A DNA stretch of 49,971 nt from an uncultured Ignavibacteria bacterium (GTDB lineage: Bacteria > Bacteroidota > Ignavibacteria > Kapaibacteriales > Kapaibacteriaceae): assembly GCA_937870915.1 (NCBI GenBank), contig CALMZQ010000067.1, forward strand, positions 1 through 49,971, written 5' to 3'. The notes under the pieces were generated by a model. It was not told the origin of the DNA, did no database searches, and saw nothing but the letters and a program-made list of their open reading frames with translations. The translations under genes were made by a program, and so were the position numbers. Positions 9,206-15,538 of the stretch are shown piece by piece; within the stretch, counting starts at the first letter, position 1, and every line of letters starts with the position of its first letter.

Positions 9206-10266
9206 GATTCGTCATTTATGTAATTGTGGCCCTTGTAGTTGTGCGTTGTGTGCCCGTGCCTTCGGCTCCCGATGTAACAACAACACCTCTTACGCCTGGT
9301 GGAGTGTTTGTTGTCTGCGAAGGATTGTGGCGTCAGAACAATGCAACATTGTCCTACTGCACGCCATCCGGTACATCTGAGCGTGATGTTGTATCAACTC
9401 GCAATGCTGATCTACGTTTAGGAGATACCGGAAGTGATATTCTTGTCCGTGGAGACAGCGTTTACGTTTGCGCCAGTTCGTCCGGCAGCATCGAGGTATT
9501 CCATCGCAACACCGGAATTTGGCAAGGCCGCATTCTCTTTGAACGGGGAAGAGAACCCTACAAACTTGCCTTGCTCAATGACACGTCAGCCGTGTGCTCC
9601 ATTCTCAATGAAGACTGCATCGCCGAGGTTCACCTCCGCAAGCTCACCGTTCGCGTTGCAAAGGCCCCCACAGGTCCGGCACCAGAAGGTCTGTGCGTTA
9701 TGGGAAACAATATCTACGTTGCCAACAGCGGCCTCGGAGACCTTCGGAGCAAAGAAGAGGGGGCAGGCACCGTTAGCATATTGGACGTGCGAGATCTGCG
9801 CATTGTAAACACCGTGCGTGGTCTGCCAAACGTGATGGATTGTATTGCCGATGCACGGCGTAATCGAGTTTGGATCGTGTACCGCAACCTCACATCGCTA
9901 CCCGACTCACTTGGCGGCGTGGTTCTCTTTGATCCGGCTACGAATTCCATCATCGATCATCAACGATTTGCTTCTCCCAAGGGGCTTGTGGTAGACCCAG
10001 AAACAGGTCGCATCTACGTCCTTCACCTCATGGGTGTTCACTCGTATGATCATGATACACGCAGTACAACGCCCCTTATCGAACATCGTTCCGGCAACGG
10101 CAACGACGTGTGGTACTCACTCGGTTGGTGGAGGGAACAGAACATCCTCCTTGTGGGCAACGCACGCTCGTACGTTACGGATGGCGAAGTGATAGCAATC
10201 GACCTTAATGGAAACGTCCGCTTTCGAAGTAGCGTTGGACTGAATCCAGCAGCGTTTGAAGATTAG
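9202..10266 (+). CDS. BtuG-like beta-propeller surface lipoprotein (YncE/DUF5074-like)
   Basis: A 354-residue exported protein. The N-terminal hydrophobic segment ends in VVVRC, a non-canonical but plausible lipobox. The rest is a seven-bladed YncE-like propeller with repeated blade signatures (SDILVRGDSVYVCASSSGSIEVF, EGLCVMGNNIYVANSG, KGLVVDPETGRIYVL, ILLVGNARSYVTDGEVIAID split over the fold). In Bacteroides, BtuG lipoproteins of this fold capture vitamin B12 for BtuB. The same gene order makes that role plausible here, though ligand identity cannot be read from sequence. Start ATG 9202 overlaps the previous stop (ATGA). Its own TAG stop is the first unit of the TAGTTAC array. Confidence 0.75.
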   Translation: MRFVIYVIVALVVVRCVPVPSAPDVTTTPLTPGGVFVVCEGLWRQNNATLSYCTPSGTSERDVVSTRNADLRLGDTGSDILVRGDSVYVCASSSGSIEVFHRNTGIWQGRILFERGREPYKLALLNDTSAVCSILNEDCIAEVHLRKLTVRVAKAPTGPAPEGLCVMGNNIYVANSGLGDLRSKEEGAGTVSILDVRDLRIVNTVRGLPNVMDCIADARRNRVWIVYRNLTSLPDSLGGVVLFDPATNSIIDHQRFASPKGLVVDPETGRIYVLHLMGVHSYDHDTRSTTPLIEHRSGNGNDVWYSLGWWREQNILLVGNARSYVTDGEVIAIDLNGNVRFRSSVGLNPAAFED

Positions 10267-10305
10267 TTACTAGTTACTAGTTACGAGTTACTAGTTACGA
10301 GTTAC
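10264..10305 (+). repeat. Heptamer tandem array, (T/G)AGTTAC x6, starting at the stop codon
   Basis: Six contiguous 7-base units (TAGTTAC, TAGTTAC, TAGTTAC, GAGTTAC, TAGTTAC, GAGTTAC). The TAG stop of the beta-propeller gene is the first three bases of unit one. The 7-base period places TAG in successive reading frames. Confidence 0.9.
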
Positions 10306-10372
10306 ACATAACGTCATAACGTCATAACTGTCATAACGTCATAACGTCATAATTGTCATTACGTCATTTCTC
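10306..10372 (-). repeat. Octamer/nonamer tandem array, TGACGTTA-type on the minus strand
   Basis: About seven 8-9 base units. On the minus strand, the sense of the SUI1 gene downstream at 10400, they read TGACGTTA with variants such as TGACAATTA and TGACAGTTA. Each unit starts with TGA. A related array follows the peroxiredoxin gene at 34921-34981. Confidence 0.85.
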
Positions 10373-10374
10373 TT

Positions 10375-10394
10375 CGTCGGGCTAAAGCCCGACG
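10375..10394. terminator. Perfect GC-rich hairpin between convergent genes
   Basis: A 9-bp stem (10375-10383 with 10386-10394) with a minimal AA loop, in practice about four unpaired bases. It lies 5 bases after the SUI1 gene stop (minus strand) and probably ends its transcript. Confidence 0.65.
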
Positions 10395-10399
10395 TTAGG

Positions 10400-10729
10400 T
10401 CATTTCTTCACCCGGTATCCTTCAGCTTCCAGCAGCTTCTTCATTCGTTCTACGTGATCGCCCTGCATTTCGATGGTTTGGTCAACGAGCTGGCCGCCGG
10501 CACCGAGGGTTTTCTTGAAGAGGGTGAGGAGCCTGTTGAGCTCCATGGGGTGTGAGAAGAAGCCCTGTGCGATAGATATCGGTTTGCCGCGACGTTTTTC
10601 AACACGCACGCGGAGTTGGAGTACCTGACCATCGTGACCGCGACGTTTCTCGTCGGTCTTTGTGGCGGGAGTTTTTGCGTCAGGTTCGGGCATCCCAAGG
10701 AGAGATGCAAGATCTTTTAAGTCGGCCAT
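10400..10729 (-). CDS. SUI1/eIF1-like translation initiation factor (YciH family)
   Basis: A 109-residue cytoplasmic protein. The C-terminal SUI1 domain (residues ~35-109) contains VLQLRVRVEKRRGKPISI, LTLFKKTLGAGGQLVD and IEMQGDHVERMKKLLEAEG, the classic eIF1/YciH core. Bacterial YciH homologues bind the 30S subunit and influence start-site fidelity, but are non-essential. The N-terminus (MADLKDLASLLGM) is typical of the family. Start ATG overlaps the TAA of the upstream barrel gene by one base (TAATG at 10727-10731), so the two are probably translationally coupled. The stop is followed by a hairpin and a TGA-rich array. Confidence 0.88.
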   Translation of the reverse strand: MADLKDLASLLGMPEPDAKTPATKTDEKRRGHDGQVLQLRVRVEKRRGKPISIAQGFFSHPMELNRLLTLFKKTLGAGGQLVDQTIEMQGDHVERMKKLLEAEGYRVKK

Positions 10730-11250
10730 TACTGGAAATAGAACATCAACTGAAGTTGTGGGATCGGGAGTACAATCGCTGGGTTGTCTAAAAATATCGT
10801 GATTGGTACCTCTGCTCCAAGAGAAATATGTTCGTTGAAAAACCACTCGTATCCAACACCTAGTCCGATCCTGACCGGAGCATTGAGAGTATTTTCCCCG
10901 TTCTCGCCAACATAATTCGCGCTCAACCCGCCTAGCGCGTAGAATCGATATTTGGATGAGTTGGACAGGAGGTATTGCAACTCGCCGCCTATAGACCAAG
11001 CAGTTTTTTCAATGGCGATGTATCCAATCGTGATCTCACCGGCAAATCTACTCGACGTTGTATAGCGGAAAGAGATACCACTCCCGGTAGCTAAACCGGC
11101 CTGTAATCCAAGCGCGAAGAAGTTCTCATCGCGAAGTCTGGAGCCGACCGTCGAGGTTGTTTGAGTGTTATTCGTGATGATCGTGGTAGTGTCCTGCGCT
11201 GCAATTGGCATGGCGCAGATGAAGGCAAGAAGGATGGTTGAGATGCGCAT
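10729..11250 (-). CDS. Small outer-membrane beta-barrel (porin-like) protein
   Basis: A 173-residue protein with a signal peptide (MRISTILLAFICAMPIAAQ). It has alternating hydrophobic/aromatic beta strands (FFALGLQAGLATGSGISFRYT, RFYALGGLSANYVG, VRIGLGVGYEWFF) and a C-terminal LQLMFYFQ ending in an aromatic-rich strand, as outer-membrane proteins folded by the BAM machinery do. The function is unknown. ATG 11250 was chosen over upstream in-frame codons because it starts the signal peptide exactly. Only 31 bases separate it from the divergent acyltransferase gene. Confidence 0.75.
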   Translation of the reverse strand: MRISTILLAFICAMPIAAQDTTTIITNNTQTTSTVGSRLRDENFFALGLQAGLATGSGISFRYTTSSRFAGEITIGYIAIEKTAWSIGGELQYLLSNSSKYRFYALGGLSANYVGENGENTLNAPVRIGLGVGYEWFFNEHISLGAEVPITIFLDNPAIVLPIPQLQLMFYFQ

Positions 11251-11264
11251 GTTTGACTTGTCGT

Positions 11265-11272
11265 TACTTTTG
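11265..11272 (+). promoter_or_regulatory. -7 element (TACTTTTG) upstream of plsC
   Basis: TACTTTTG fits TAnnTTTG and ends 9 bases before ATG 11282, which predicts a very short leader. No well-spaced -33 box was found in the 31-base divergent gap. Confidence 0.35.
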
Positions 11273-11281
11273 AAAACTATT

Positions 11282-11989
11282 ATGCGAACCTGGTTCATCA
11301 TAGCCGTTGTTTTTCTTGTAACAGCCGTGTATTCGACGGTTGTGGTGATTCATATGTTCCTTTGGCGCAATCACGACGTGTTTTTTGCCTATGCTCGATC
11401 GTGGTCAAAGCTGCTGCTGTGGTTCTCCAATGTCCACGTAACAATGAAAGGGGCTTCTGCCCTCCGTCCGGGAGAACGTCATATCTACGTCTCCAACCAC
11501 GCCAGTCTGTATGATATTCCGGTGATACTTGCCAACATTCCGGATAATGTGCGCATCATGTATAAACGTGAGCTTCAGAAGATCCCCGTCTTTGGATGGT
11601 GCCTGAAGTTCTCACCCTATATCGCAATCGACAGAGAACGCAGTAGGGAAGCCAGTGATGTACTTGACGCCGTGGTTGAAACGCTGAGTACCGGAAGCTC
11701 CGTGCTCGTTTTTCCCGAAGGGACACGCAGCGACGATGGACGGGTTGGTGTGTTTCGTAGGGGAGCCTTTGCCTTGGCTGTGCGGAGTGGACGGACCATT
11801 GTGCCCCTTTCCATGATAGGAACCGCCGAGATCCTTCCTAAGAAAACGAGACACATCCAAGGTGGCAACGTGATCCTCCGAATTGATGATCCAATCGCCG
11901 TTCCTCAACCGGCCACACGCGATGTAGAGAAGGGGCTTTTGGCCCACGTACGGCAGATCATTGCGAACAACGTAGATTCGCAGGTATGA
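11282..11989 (+). CDS. plsC: 1-acyl-sn-glycerol-3-phosphate acyltransferase
   Basis: A 235-residue membrane enzyme that acylates lysophosphatidic acid to phosphatidic acid in phospholipid synthesis. The N-terminus carries a transmembrane helix (residues ~5-27). The acyltransferase motif SNHASLYD (His73, Asp78) and the substrate-binding FPEGTR (144-149) are intact, with RRGAFALAVRSG and IVPLSMIG behind them. ATG 11282 gives the usual length; nothing upstream is needed. The stop overlaps the gatC start (ATGA), so plsC, gatC and kdsB form one operon of unrelated functions. PlsC-like acyltransferases also include lysophospholipid and ornithine-lipid enzymes, so exact substrate is inferred. Confidence 0.88.
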   Translation: MRTWFIIAVVFLVTAVYSTVVVIHMFLWRNHDVFFAYARSWSKLLLWFSNVHVTMKGASALRPGERHIYVSNHASLYDIPVILANIPDNVRIMYKRELQKIPVFGWCLKFSPYIAIDRERSREASDVLDAVVETLSTGSSVLVFPEGTRSDDGRVGVFRRGAFALAVRSGRTIVPLSMIGTAEILPKKTRHIQGGNVILRIDDPIAVPQPATRDVEKGLLAHVRQIIANNVDSQV

Positions 11990-12267
11990 ATGTATCCGAA
12001 ATCCATCGCATAGCTGAACTTTCTCGTTTGAAGTTCACCGACGCAGAAGCCGAAGCCTTTGCCGAACAGTTCTCGAACATCGTAGAGTATGTTGGCACTA
12101 TCAACTCCGTGGACATGGCGGGCGTTGAACCACTCACTGCAGTGAATGATGCCGTAAATGTCCTGCGAGACGATGTGGTAGGAGAATGCCTCACAACGGA
12201 AGAAGCCTTACGGAATGCACCAAAGAAAAACGATGCATTCATCAAGGTACCCAAGGTATTGGGATGA
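11986..12267 (+). CDS. gatC: Asp-tRNA(Asn)/Glu-tRNA(Gln) amidotransferase subunit C
   Basis: A 93-residue GatC, the small stabilising subunit of the GatCAB amidotransferase that converts misacylated Glu-tRNA(Gln) or Asp-tRNA(Asn). Family features are clear: IHRIAELSRLKFTDAEAEAF at the start, the helix QFSNIVEYVGTINSVD, then VEPLTAV and LRDDVVGECLTTEEALRNAP, ending in FIKVPKVL. Length is typical. gatA and gatB are not in the window, which is common. It overlaps plsC by 4 bases at its start and kdsB by 4 bases at its end. Confidence 0.93.
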   Translation: MNVSEIHRIAELSRLKFTDAEAEAFAEQFSNIVEYVGTINSVDMAGVEPLTAVNDAVNVLRDDVVGECLTTEEALRNAPKKNDAFIKVPKVLG

Positions 12268-13013
12268 TCATTGGCATCATACCGGCACGGTACGCTTCAA
12301 CGCGGTTGCCGGGAAAGCCCCTTATCGATCTAGAAGGTCAAACGATGATCGAACGAGTGTGGCGTGCCGCAACAGCCGCATCTGCATTCGATAGAGTTGT
12401 GATAGCTACAGATAGTGAACACATCGTTGCCGAAGCACAGCGAATTCGTGCGGAGGTTATCCTAACGTCTGTAGATGAGCCGAGTGGGACAGACAGATGT
12501 TATGCTGCCATCCGCGCATTGAAGATCACACCCGAGATCATCGTTAATATCCAAGGGGATGAACCACTTCTGCAACCAAACGTGCTTACTCATTGTGTAG
12601 AAGCACTCCGCACCACAGGCGCTGATGTTGCAACTCCTATTACACGAATATCCGATGTGCTCGAACTTGCCGATCCCAGTGTGGTAAAAGTTGCTCGCAC
12701 TATTACCGGCCGTGCGTTGTACTTCTCGAGATCTCCCATTCCACATCAGCGGGGTGTGGATATGGCGTTATGGTTGGCCACCGGTGAATACTGGAAGCAC
12801 ATTGGACTCTATGCATATACAGCAGAGGCACTGAAGCAGCACGTAATGCTACCTCTTTCACCGCTTGAACGTATGGAACACCTAGAGCAATTACGATTGT
12901 TGGAGCACGGGGCGTATATGACCTGTGTTGAGGTTGACCACGACGCAATGGGCGTGGATACACCGGAAGATGCGGAGCGCGTGCGGGTGATCCTGCGAGC
13001 GGATTTGGCCTAG
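12264..13013 (+). CDS. kdsB: 3-deoxy-manno-octulosonate cytidylyltransferase (CMP-KDO synthetase)
   Basis: A 249-residue cytoplasmic enzyme that activates KDO with CTP for lipid A-core synthesis. Diagnostic segments are IIPARYASTRLPGKPL at the nucleotide site, NIQGDEPLL, RALYFSRSPIP, KHIGLYAYT and SPLERMEHLEQLRLLEHG near the end. ATG 12264 overlaps the gatC stop (ATGA) and gives the standard N-terminus. It shows that the cell makes KDO-containing lipopolysaccharide, in line with the heptosyltransferase next door. Its TAG stop shares a CTAG tetramer with the stop of the convergent heptosyltransferase gene. Confidence 0.95.
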   Translation: MIIGIIPARYASTRLPGKPLIDLEGQTMIERVWRAATAASAFDRVVIATDSEHIVAEAQRIRAEVILTSVDEPSGTDRCYAAIRALKITPEIIVNIQGDEPLLQPNVLTHCVEALRTTGADVATPITRISDVLELADPSVVKVARTITGRALYFSRSPIPHQRGVDMALWLATGEYWKHIGLYAYTAEALKQHVMLPLSPLERMEHLEQLRLLEHGAYMTCVEVDHDAMGVDTPEDAERVRVILRADLA

Positions 13014-13945
13014 AGCAGTGACGTTACAGCGCTGAACGCAGCGTCTACGGTAATCTTCGACATGTCATCTCCGGCACCACTCTCCAAAACAACGGCATGT
13101 TTTGAATACGGCCCCCATCTCTTTGCGCTCATTGACGGTGTGTTTGGGTAGAAACCAACTACGCCCACACCCAGAGCAGCAGCAATGTGCAACACGCCTG
13201 TGGAGTTTGAACACAGTACACACGATGATGCGATGAGATCGATCATGTCATCGAGGTCCAATGTTCCGCACAGATTATCGGCTTCTGGGCAGTGAGACAT
13301 CACAGTGTTACACAATGCACGCTCGGACTCAACGCCGGTAACGATGATGTGAGCCTGGAGCTCGTCGGACAACCGTTTGGCAAGTTGACCAAAACGTTCC
13401 GCCGGCCAGTCGTGTGCGGAACCGCCCGAACCCGGATGGATGATGATCCACGGAGGAACGCTCTTCGTTGCAATGTTCTCATGTCTTGGTGAGACAAGTG
13501 TTACAGACGGCTGTGAACCACCAAAGGCATGGTGGATCATACGTACGTTGTATTCTGCCTCATGGAACCGAGCATCTGATCGATGTTCCTTAACACGCGT
13601 GGTAAAGAGCATCGAATACCAGCGGAAGCTGCTGCCGATCCGATGATGTACACCTGCACGGAAGGCTTCCCATGCCTCAGAGAGTTGGGGACGGGGGAAG
13701 AAAACCGTATCGACGCCCTCGCTGCGCAAGATGTCTCGGAGCGGACGTTGGTCTTCATCGAGATAGATCACATGGTCAATCACGTCCGTTTCGTGCACTA
13801 ACGGGCGTACATACGAGCGAGTGATAAGCGTGAGTCGTGCCTGCGGAAATCTCTCGCGCAGGTCATTGAACATCGGTAAGGTTAGCACCATATCGCCGAG
13901 GCGATCTGTACGGAGGACGGCGATGTGAGAGGGGGCTTTTGTCAT
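13010..13945 (-). CDS. Glycosyltransferase family 9 (ADP-heptose:LPS heptosyltransferase-like)
   Basis: A 311-residue GT9 enzyme with a GT-B fold, probably adding heptose or a related sugar to the lipopolysaccharide core at the inner face of the inner membrane. The N-terminus IAVLRTDRLGDMVLTLPM is the canonical acceptor-side signature. The donor-side lobe shows IIHPGSGGSAHDWPAERFGQL and CSNSTGVLHIAAALGVGVVGFY. Length is slightly short for WaaC/WaaF but normal for the family. It is convergent with kdsB, sharing CTAG (13010-13013) as stop codon for both strands, and follows the porin-like gene on the same strand beyond a hairpin. Confidence 0.9.
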   Translation of the reverse strand: MTKAPSHIAVLRTDRLGDMVLTLPMFNDLRERFPQARLTLITRSYVRPLVHETDVIDHVIYLDEDQRPLRDILRSEGVDTVFFPRPQLSEAWEAFRAGVHHRIGSSFRWYSMLFTTRVKEHRSDARFHEAEYNVRMIHHAFGGSQPSVTLVSPRHENIATKSVPPWIIIHPGSGGSAHDWPAERFGQLAKRLSDELQAHIIVTGVESERALCNTVMSHCPEADNLCGTLDLDDMIDLIASSCVLCSNSTGVLHIAAALGVGVVGFYPNTPSMSAKRWGPYSKHAVVLESGAGDDMSKITVDAAFSAVTSLL

Positions 13946-13951
13946 ACGGAA

Positions 13952-13982
13952 GCGGGCGCCGTCAGGATCTGACGACGCCCGC
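13952..13982. terminator. GC-rich hairpin after the small barrel gene
   Basis: A 7-bp GCGGGCG/CGCCCGC stem (13952-13958 with 13976-13982) with an inner CGTCA/TGACG stem. It lies between the stop of the minus-strand barrel gene (14008) and the start of the heptosyltransferase gene (13945). Confidence 0.6.
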
Positions 13983-14007
13983 GTTGTTCCCTATTTTGGT
14001 TATGCGA

Positions 14008-14481
14008 TCAGAAGAACCACTCAGCACCGATCGACGGCGTTGCGAGTCCGAAGGAGACTTTGGAGCCGGTTGGGCTGAACGGAAGTCTCAGAACGGCGAT
14101 CTGCGCGAAGAGACCAAAGTTGGATGTGATGAAGTACTCAGCACCGCCACCAAACAAGAGACCGGTGGAAGAAGAGCCTTCTCCAGAGTTGGAAGAGATG
14201 AAGAATTGTCCGATCACAAATGGCTTAAGTTCTTTGCTGCCGGAAAAGAGAAACTTGCCATATGGTGCAAATGTGAGGGATGTGTTCCCATCGGAGATCA
14301 GAAGTCCGAATTGAGTACCAACGTGAACTGCCGGGGTGATGGCATACACCAAGTGTCCACCAGCATCATACCATCCCAACGAGGCGCCAATTCCGAACGC
14401 CTGGCTAGGGCTCTGTGCCGATACCGTAGCTACACCCGACATCATAACTGCTGCCACTAGGACAAGGAAAAATTTCTTCAT
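14008..14481 (-). CDS. Small outer-membrane beta-barrel protein
   Basis: A 157-residue protein with a signal peptide (MKKFFLVLVAAVMMSGVATVSAQ). Its eight or so amphipathic strands (FGIGASLGWYDAGGHLVYAI, VHVGTQFGLLIS, LKPFVIGQFFISS, GLLFGGGAEYFIT, FGLFAQIAVLRLPF, PSIGAEWFF) end in a terminal Phe, the outer-membrane assembly signal. The function is unknown; the pattern fits OmpA/OprF-type eight-stranded barrels without a peptidoglycan-binding domain. ATG 14481 has a GGAG Shine-Dalgarno 7 bases upstream and starts the signal peptide, so further upstream in-frame starts are rejected. Confidence 0.75.
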   Translation of the reverse strand: MKKFFLVLVAAVMMSGVATVSAQSPSQAFGIGASLGWYDAGGHLVYAITPAVHVGTQFGLLISDGNTSLTFAPYGKFLFSGSKELKPFVIGQFFISSNSGEGSSSTGLLFGGGAEYFITSNFGLFAQIAVLRLPFSPTGSKVSFGLATPSIGAEWFF

Positions 14482-14518
14482 GCTGCGCTCCAAACAATGG
14501 TGTGTGAATCTTGTCGTC

Positions 14519-14526
14519 CAAATATA
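14519..14526 (-). promoter_or_regulatory. -7 element (TATATTTG) for the small barrel gene
   Basis: On the minus strand TATATTTG matches TAnnTTTG exactly and lies 38 bases before ATG 14481, giving a leader of about 30 bases. A T-rich stretch about 20 bases further upstream could act as a poor -33 box. Confidence 0.5.
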
Positions 14527-14556
14527 CCGCCTTAACTTCGTCATCAGAAAACAATC

Positions 14557-15537
14557 ATGCCATACGCAATTACCGTTCATCCGTATACCACTAACGATCG
14601 AAACGAATGGGAGACCTTCGTTGAGAGCTCGAACAATGGTACCATGTTCCATCTTCATCGATTTCTGGATTACCATCCGGAAGGAAAATGGAATTGGCAC
14701 CACCTCATGTTTCGTGATGGTGGAAAACTTGTTGCCGTGTTACCGGGAGGTATCAACAACAATGGTGCTTTCTGGTCTCCCATGGGTGCCTCCTACGGAT
14801 CGATCTGCACCCAAGATATTTCATTTGAACTCACACTTGCCATCGTTGATGCATTCATTGTCTACTGCAAGAACGCTGGGATACGAGACGCCTACCTGAT
14901 ACCAGCACCTATCGTCTACACGCGGAACTACAGTCAGCATCACGAATACGCAATGCTGTACCGCAAGGCAAGTTTTGAATTGCATTATATCTCTCACGCC
15001 ATTGATCTAAAACACGGAAAGGACTTTGCTCGATACTTTGATGCAACGGCGCGCAAAAGTGTCAACAGAATCCTTCGGGAGGGAGAAATCACGATCCGCG
15101 ACAGCGAGGACTACGCAACCTTCCACGAGATCTTGATGGAGAACAAGGCCCGTCACGGCGTGTTGCCCACACATACGTTGGACGATCTCCTTAAGCTCCG
15201 CCAACTGATGCCGGATAAACTCAAGCTTATGCTTGTGTACAAGGGCGACGTTGCCATAGCCGGCTCTCTCCTCTTCCTTGCTAATCCCAAGGTGGTGTTG
15301 TGTTTCTACAACATGTTGCGATATGAGTACGAACACCTCCGTCCAATCTATCTCGTGATGCATGAGACGTGCCGTTGGGCCGTGGAGAATGGATATGAGT
15401 GGGTGGATATCGGTGTCTCTCAGGACACCAAGGACCCTGATCCCATGACTCCATCGATCGGTCTCATCAACTTCAAGGAACGATTCGACGCTCGGGGCAT
15501 ACTGAGGAGCACCTACCATCTCTCGATCGACCCTTAA
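14557..15537 (+). CDS. FemAB/GNAT-like acyltransferase
   Basis: A 326-residue cytoplasmic protein of the FemAB-like/Acetyltransf_6 group, with two GNAT folds. Recognisable parts are WETFVESSNNGTMFHLHRFLDY near the N-terminus, the central FARYFDATARKSVNRILREGEITI, and the C-terminal YLVMHETCRWAVENGYEWVDIGVS with GLINFKERFDA. Relatives transfer aminoacyl or acyl groups to peptidoglycan, polysaccharide or sphingolipid precursors. Here it leads a run with a glycosyltransferase and an EamA transporter, so modification of an envelope glycan is the best inference; the substrate is unknown. ATG 14557 is 75 bases from the divergent barrel gene. A 1-base gap separates its stop from the next start. Confidence 0.75.
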   Translation: MPYAITVHPYTTNDRNEWETFVESSNNGTMFHLHRFLDYHPEGKWNWHHLMFRDGGKLVAVLPGGINNNGAFWSPMGASYGSICTQDISFELTLAIVDAFIVYCKNAGIRDAYLIPAPIVYTRNYSQHHEYAMLYRKASFELHYISHAIDLKHGKDFARYFDATARKSVNRILREGEITIRDSEDYATFHEILMENKARHGVLPTHTLDDLLKLRQLMPDKLKLMLVYKGDVAIAGSLLFLANPKVVLCFYNMLRYEYEHLRPIYLVMHETCRWAVENGYEWVDIGVSQDTKDPDPMTPSIGLINFKERFDARGILRSTYHLSIDP

Positions 15538-15538
15538 C

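Noticed and set aside
10264-10372. CRISPR-like array
   Set aside because: Units are 7-9 bases and contiguous with no spacers; it is a simple tandem repeat.
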